From positions 2,019,998-2,083,997 of the forward strand of contig NZ_CP098514.1 in NCBI RefSeq assembly GCF_023703775.1: a stretch of 64,000 bases of DNA. The letters are read 5' to 3'. A model generated the notes under the pieces. The model was not told the DNA's origin. It saw nothing but the letters and a program-made list of their open reading frames with translations, and ran no database searches. Source of the stretch: Haloplanus sp. GDY1. Its GTDB lineage: Archaea > Halobacteriota > Halobacteria > Halobacteriales > Haloferacaceae. The position numbers and the translations under genes are program-made. Within the stretch, counting starts at the first letter, position 1. The number at the start of each line of letters is the position of its first letter. Shown here one piece after another: positions 62,268 through 64,000 of this stretch.

Positions 62268-63767
62268 CTACGCGAGGAAGACGTGTCGCGGCCGGTCGGC
62301 GAGCACGTCACGCCCCCACGAGACGGTGTCCGCGAACTCGTCGGAGCGGAAAAAGCCCATGGCGTCGTCCTTCGAGCGCCACTGGCTGGCGATGAACATG
62401 TCGTTCTCGTCCTCGAGGTTGACCATCAGATCCGTCTCGCCGTGGCCCTCCATGTCGGCGAGGAGGCCGCCCACCGTCTCGAACTTCTCGACGAAGTCCT
62501 CGCGGTGCTCCGGCTCGACGGTGTAGAACATCCCCATGGTGCCGAAGCCGGACTCCTCGCCGGCCCGGCTGACGATGTCGGGGAGGTCCGACAGGAAGCC
62601 GGCGGCGGTGTCGGCGGCGCTCGCGGTGTCCCAGATGCTCACGACCGCCCGCCGGTCGCGTTCGAGGGCGTCGTACACCGCCGTCTTCACGTGCGTGTCG
62701 TAGTGATCGAAGTTCGAGCGGAGGCCGTCCACCTCCTCGAACAGGTCGTCCGCGTCGGCCTCGGAGTAGAGCACCGTCGCGTAGACGTCCTCGCCGTGGG
62801 GCTTGCCGGCGTAGACGTCCAGATCCGCGAGTTCGCCGCGGATGTCGTCGTCGCTCTCGTCGGTCCCGCCGCCGCTCTCGTCGTGGTGGGCGTCAGAGCC
62901 GTGGTGGCCACCCGCCTCGTCCTCGCCGCCGTGGTGGGCGTCAGAGCCGTGGTGGGCGTCGGCCTCGCTCCCGGCGTCCGCGTCGCCCGTCGGCACCGTC
63001 TCGCCGTCGAGGAAGGCGGGCAGGTCCGCGGGCGGGAACCGCCGGCCGACGTAGAAGGGGCCGAACTCGCTGTAGCGGGCGCTCGCCTCGTCGTATCGCA
63101 TCTCGTAGACGATGTCCTTCAGATCCGTCGGATCCTCGGAGAAGAGCGTCACGCCCCACTCCCAGTCGTCGAGGCCGACCGACGACGCGACGATCTGTTT
63201 CACCCGACCGCCGAACTCGCGGCCGTGTTCGCCGTGTTCCTCCATCATCTCGCGGCGGCGCTCGAACGGCAGGTCGTACCAGTTGTCCTGCTCGCCGCGC
63301 TTCCGGCTCATCGGGTAGAAGCTGAGGTACTGTCCCTCCGGAATCTCGGGTTCGAGTTTCCCCTCGATGTAGCGTTTCAGGCCGGTGTCGACCTCCTCCT
63401 CCTCGTCGGCGAAGTAGGCGTCGGAGACGTAGCCGCTCACCTCGGTGACGGAGACGTAGGAGGTGGACTGCTCGGTGACGGCGCCGAGGGCCGTGCGGTC
63501 GAAGCGCCGTTCGGCCGTCGAGAGGGCGTCGAGCGTCGGCCGCAGGTGGACGATCAGCAGGTCCGCCTTGTGGCCGAGCATGGCGAAGACGGCGGAGGCG
63601 CCGTCGTCGGCGTCCTCGACGTTCTCGTGGGCCCGGAGGTACGCCACGCCCTCCTCGACGGCCCGCTCGCGCTCCCGTTCGGGGGCGTCGCGCCACGCCG
63701 CCCAGTCGATGCGACGGAAGTCGTGCAGTACGTACCAGCCTTCGTCCGTCCGGGGAGGCTCTCGCAT
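62268..63767 (-). CDS. Cld-like heme domain fused to an antibiotic-biosynthesis-monooxygenase domain (PitA-type)
   Basis: A 499-residue fusion known in haloarchaea. Residues about 10-250 are a chlorite-dismutase/HemQ-like domain (GWYVLHDFRRIDWAAWR; LSFYPMSRKRGEQDNWYDL). About 268-300 is a His-rich linker (DAHHG, DAHHGGED, DAHHDESG). The C-terminal ~170 residues form an ABM-type ferredoxin-like domain. A role in coproheme processing or heme handling is probable. The ATG at 63767 (MREPPRTDEGWYV) is chosen because upstream codons overlap the next gene's promoter. Confidence 0.87.
   Translation of the reverse strand: MREPPRTDEGWYVLHDFRRIDWAAWRDAPERERERAVEEGVAYLRAHENVEDADDGASAVFAMLGHKADLLIVHLRPTLDALSTAERRFDRTALGAVTEQSTSYVSVTEVSGYVSDAYFADEEEEVDTGLKRYIEGKLEPEIPEGQYLSFYPMSRKRGEQDNWYDLPFERRREMMEEHGEHGREFGGRVKQIVASSVGLDDWEWGVTLFSEDPTDLKDIVYEMRYDEASARYSEFGPFYVGRRFPPADLPAFLDGETVPTGDADAGSEADAHHGSDAHHGGEDEAGGHHGSDAHHDESGGGTDESDDDIRGELADLDVYAGKPHGEDVYATVLYSEADADDLFEEVDGLRSNFDHYDTHVKTAVYDALERDRRAVVSIWDTASAADTAAGFLSDLPDIVSRAGEESGFGTMGMFYTVEPEHREDFVEKFETVGGLLADMEGHGETDLMVNLEDENDMFIASQWRSKDDAMGFFRSDEFADTVSWGRDVLADRPRHVFLA
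62883..62955. repeat. Direct repeat in the His-rich linker
   Basis: The 25-base unit that starts GTGGTGGGCGTCAGAGCC occurs at 62883-62907 and again at 62931-62955, 48 bases apart. Both copies lie in the coding strand's His-rich linker and produce the repeated DAHHG segments. Confidence 0.75.
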
Positions 63768-63891
63768 GTCCGCCCGTTGGGACCGCTGGGGTATGGGAGT
63801 TGCGTGTCTTCGCGGTCGCCGGGAACGTGGGCGGCCCCGGCGCGGACCCCGACCGCCGGGTTTTCCGGGCGCGAGGCCGACGGGTGGGACG

Positions 63892-64000
63892 ATGACCCAC
63901 GGGACTGTCGCGGCGCTCGCCGGGACCGCCGCGCCCACGCTCGGCGGTGCCGTCGAGCGACTGGCGCTCCTGGTCGCCTTCGGCGCCCTCGTCGTCGCCG
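63892..64000 (+). CDS. Start of a hydrophobic protein (3' truncated)
   Basis: From ATG 63892 the frame reads THGTVAALAGTAAPTLGG and then a hydrophobic stretch ending LLVAFGALVVA at the window edge. Only 36 codons are visible, so the family cannot be named. It diverges from the heme-protein gene across 124 bases. Confidence 0.55.
   Translation, partial: MTHGTVAALAGTAAPTLGGAVERLALLVAFGALVVA

Overview
The window is chromosomal DNA of an extremely halophilic archaeon (class Halobacteria). The evidence is very high GC with strong G/C third positions, acidic proteins, haloarchaeal families throughout (two-domain halocyanin, HTH_10/Bat regulators, Tat lipoproteins with an RR motif plus lipobox, a Cld-ABM heme protein), and TATA elements about 27 bases before many start codons, as expected for leaderless mRNAs. 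The genus cannot be fixed from sequence alone.

Layout. 1-2.3 kb: the 3' end of the release factor aRF1 gene, a GT87-type membrane glycosyltransferase and a zinc-ribbon protein. 2.4-15.9 kb, minus strand: the A-type ATP synthase operon H-I-K-E-C-F-A-B, then a complete retinal-phototrophy cluster (bat, bop, crtY, brp/blh), then the last ATP synthase gene, atpD. A light-driven proton pump, its cofactor enzymes and its regulator therefore lie inside the operon of the enzyme that spends the proton gradient. 15.9-36.1 kb: ordinary haloarchaeal genes, including a radical SAM protein, nicotinamidase-like hydrolase, halocyanin, AlaX editing protein, methyltransferase, beta-CASP nuclease, OsmC, a second HTH_10 regulator, a LOV-domain histidine kinase, a second kinase, and a Zn-alcohol dehydrogenase/amidohydrolase/DUF59 group. 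36.3-43.8 kb: a site-2 protease, DUF3604 and DUF4188 proteins, an orphan secretion/pilus ATPase and a chemotaxis transducer. 43.9-50.4 kb: a complete branched-chain amino-acid-type ABC transporter (livFGMH, with livK divergent). 51.7-55.8 kb: a lower-GC accessory island beside tRNA-Thr. It holds an IS5-type transposase remnant, two toxin-antitoxin pairs, a SWIM protein, two small membrane proteins, and two diverged copies of a ~310-base repeat, each ending in tRNA-Thr 3' sequence. 55.9-64 kb: NAD synthetase, tRNA-Gly, a degenerate M48-like membrane protein, an Nmad3 protein, a sugar dehydrogenase lipoprotein, an acetyltransferase, the heme protein, and the start of one more gene.

How the parts fit. 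Bat carries all the flavin-contacting residues of a LOV domain, and a Bat-type upstream element plus TATA box lies directly before bop, overlapping the bat stop codon. Light or redox sensing, retinal synthesis (CrtY makes beta-carotene, Brp/Blh cleaves it to retinal), proton pumping and ATP synthesis are thus packed into 13.4 kb. The island near tRNA-Thr shows repeated integration and decay: a tRNA fragment, a frameshifted RelE toxin, no integrase, and TTAGCGA repeats in both flanks.
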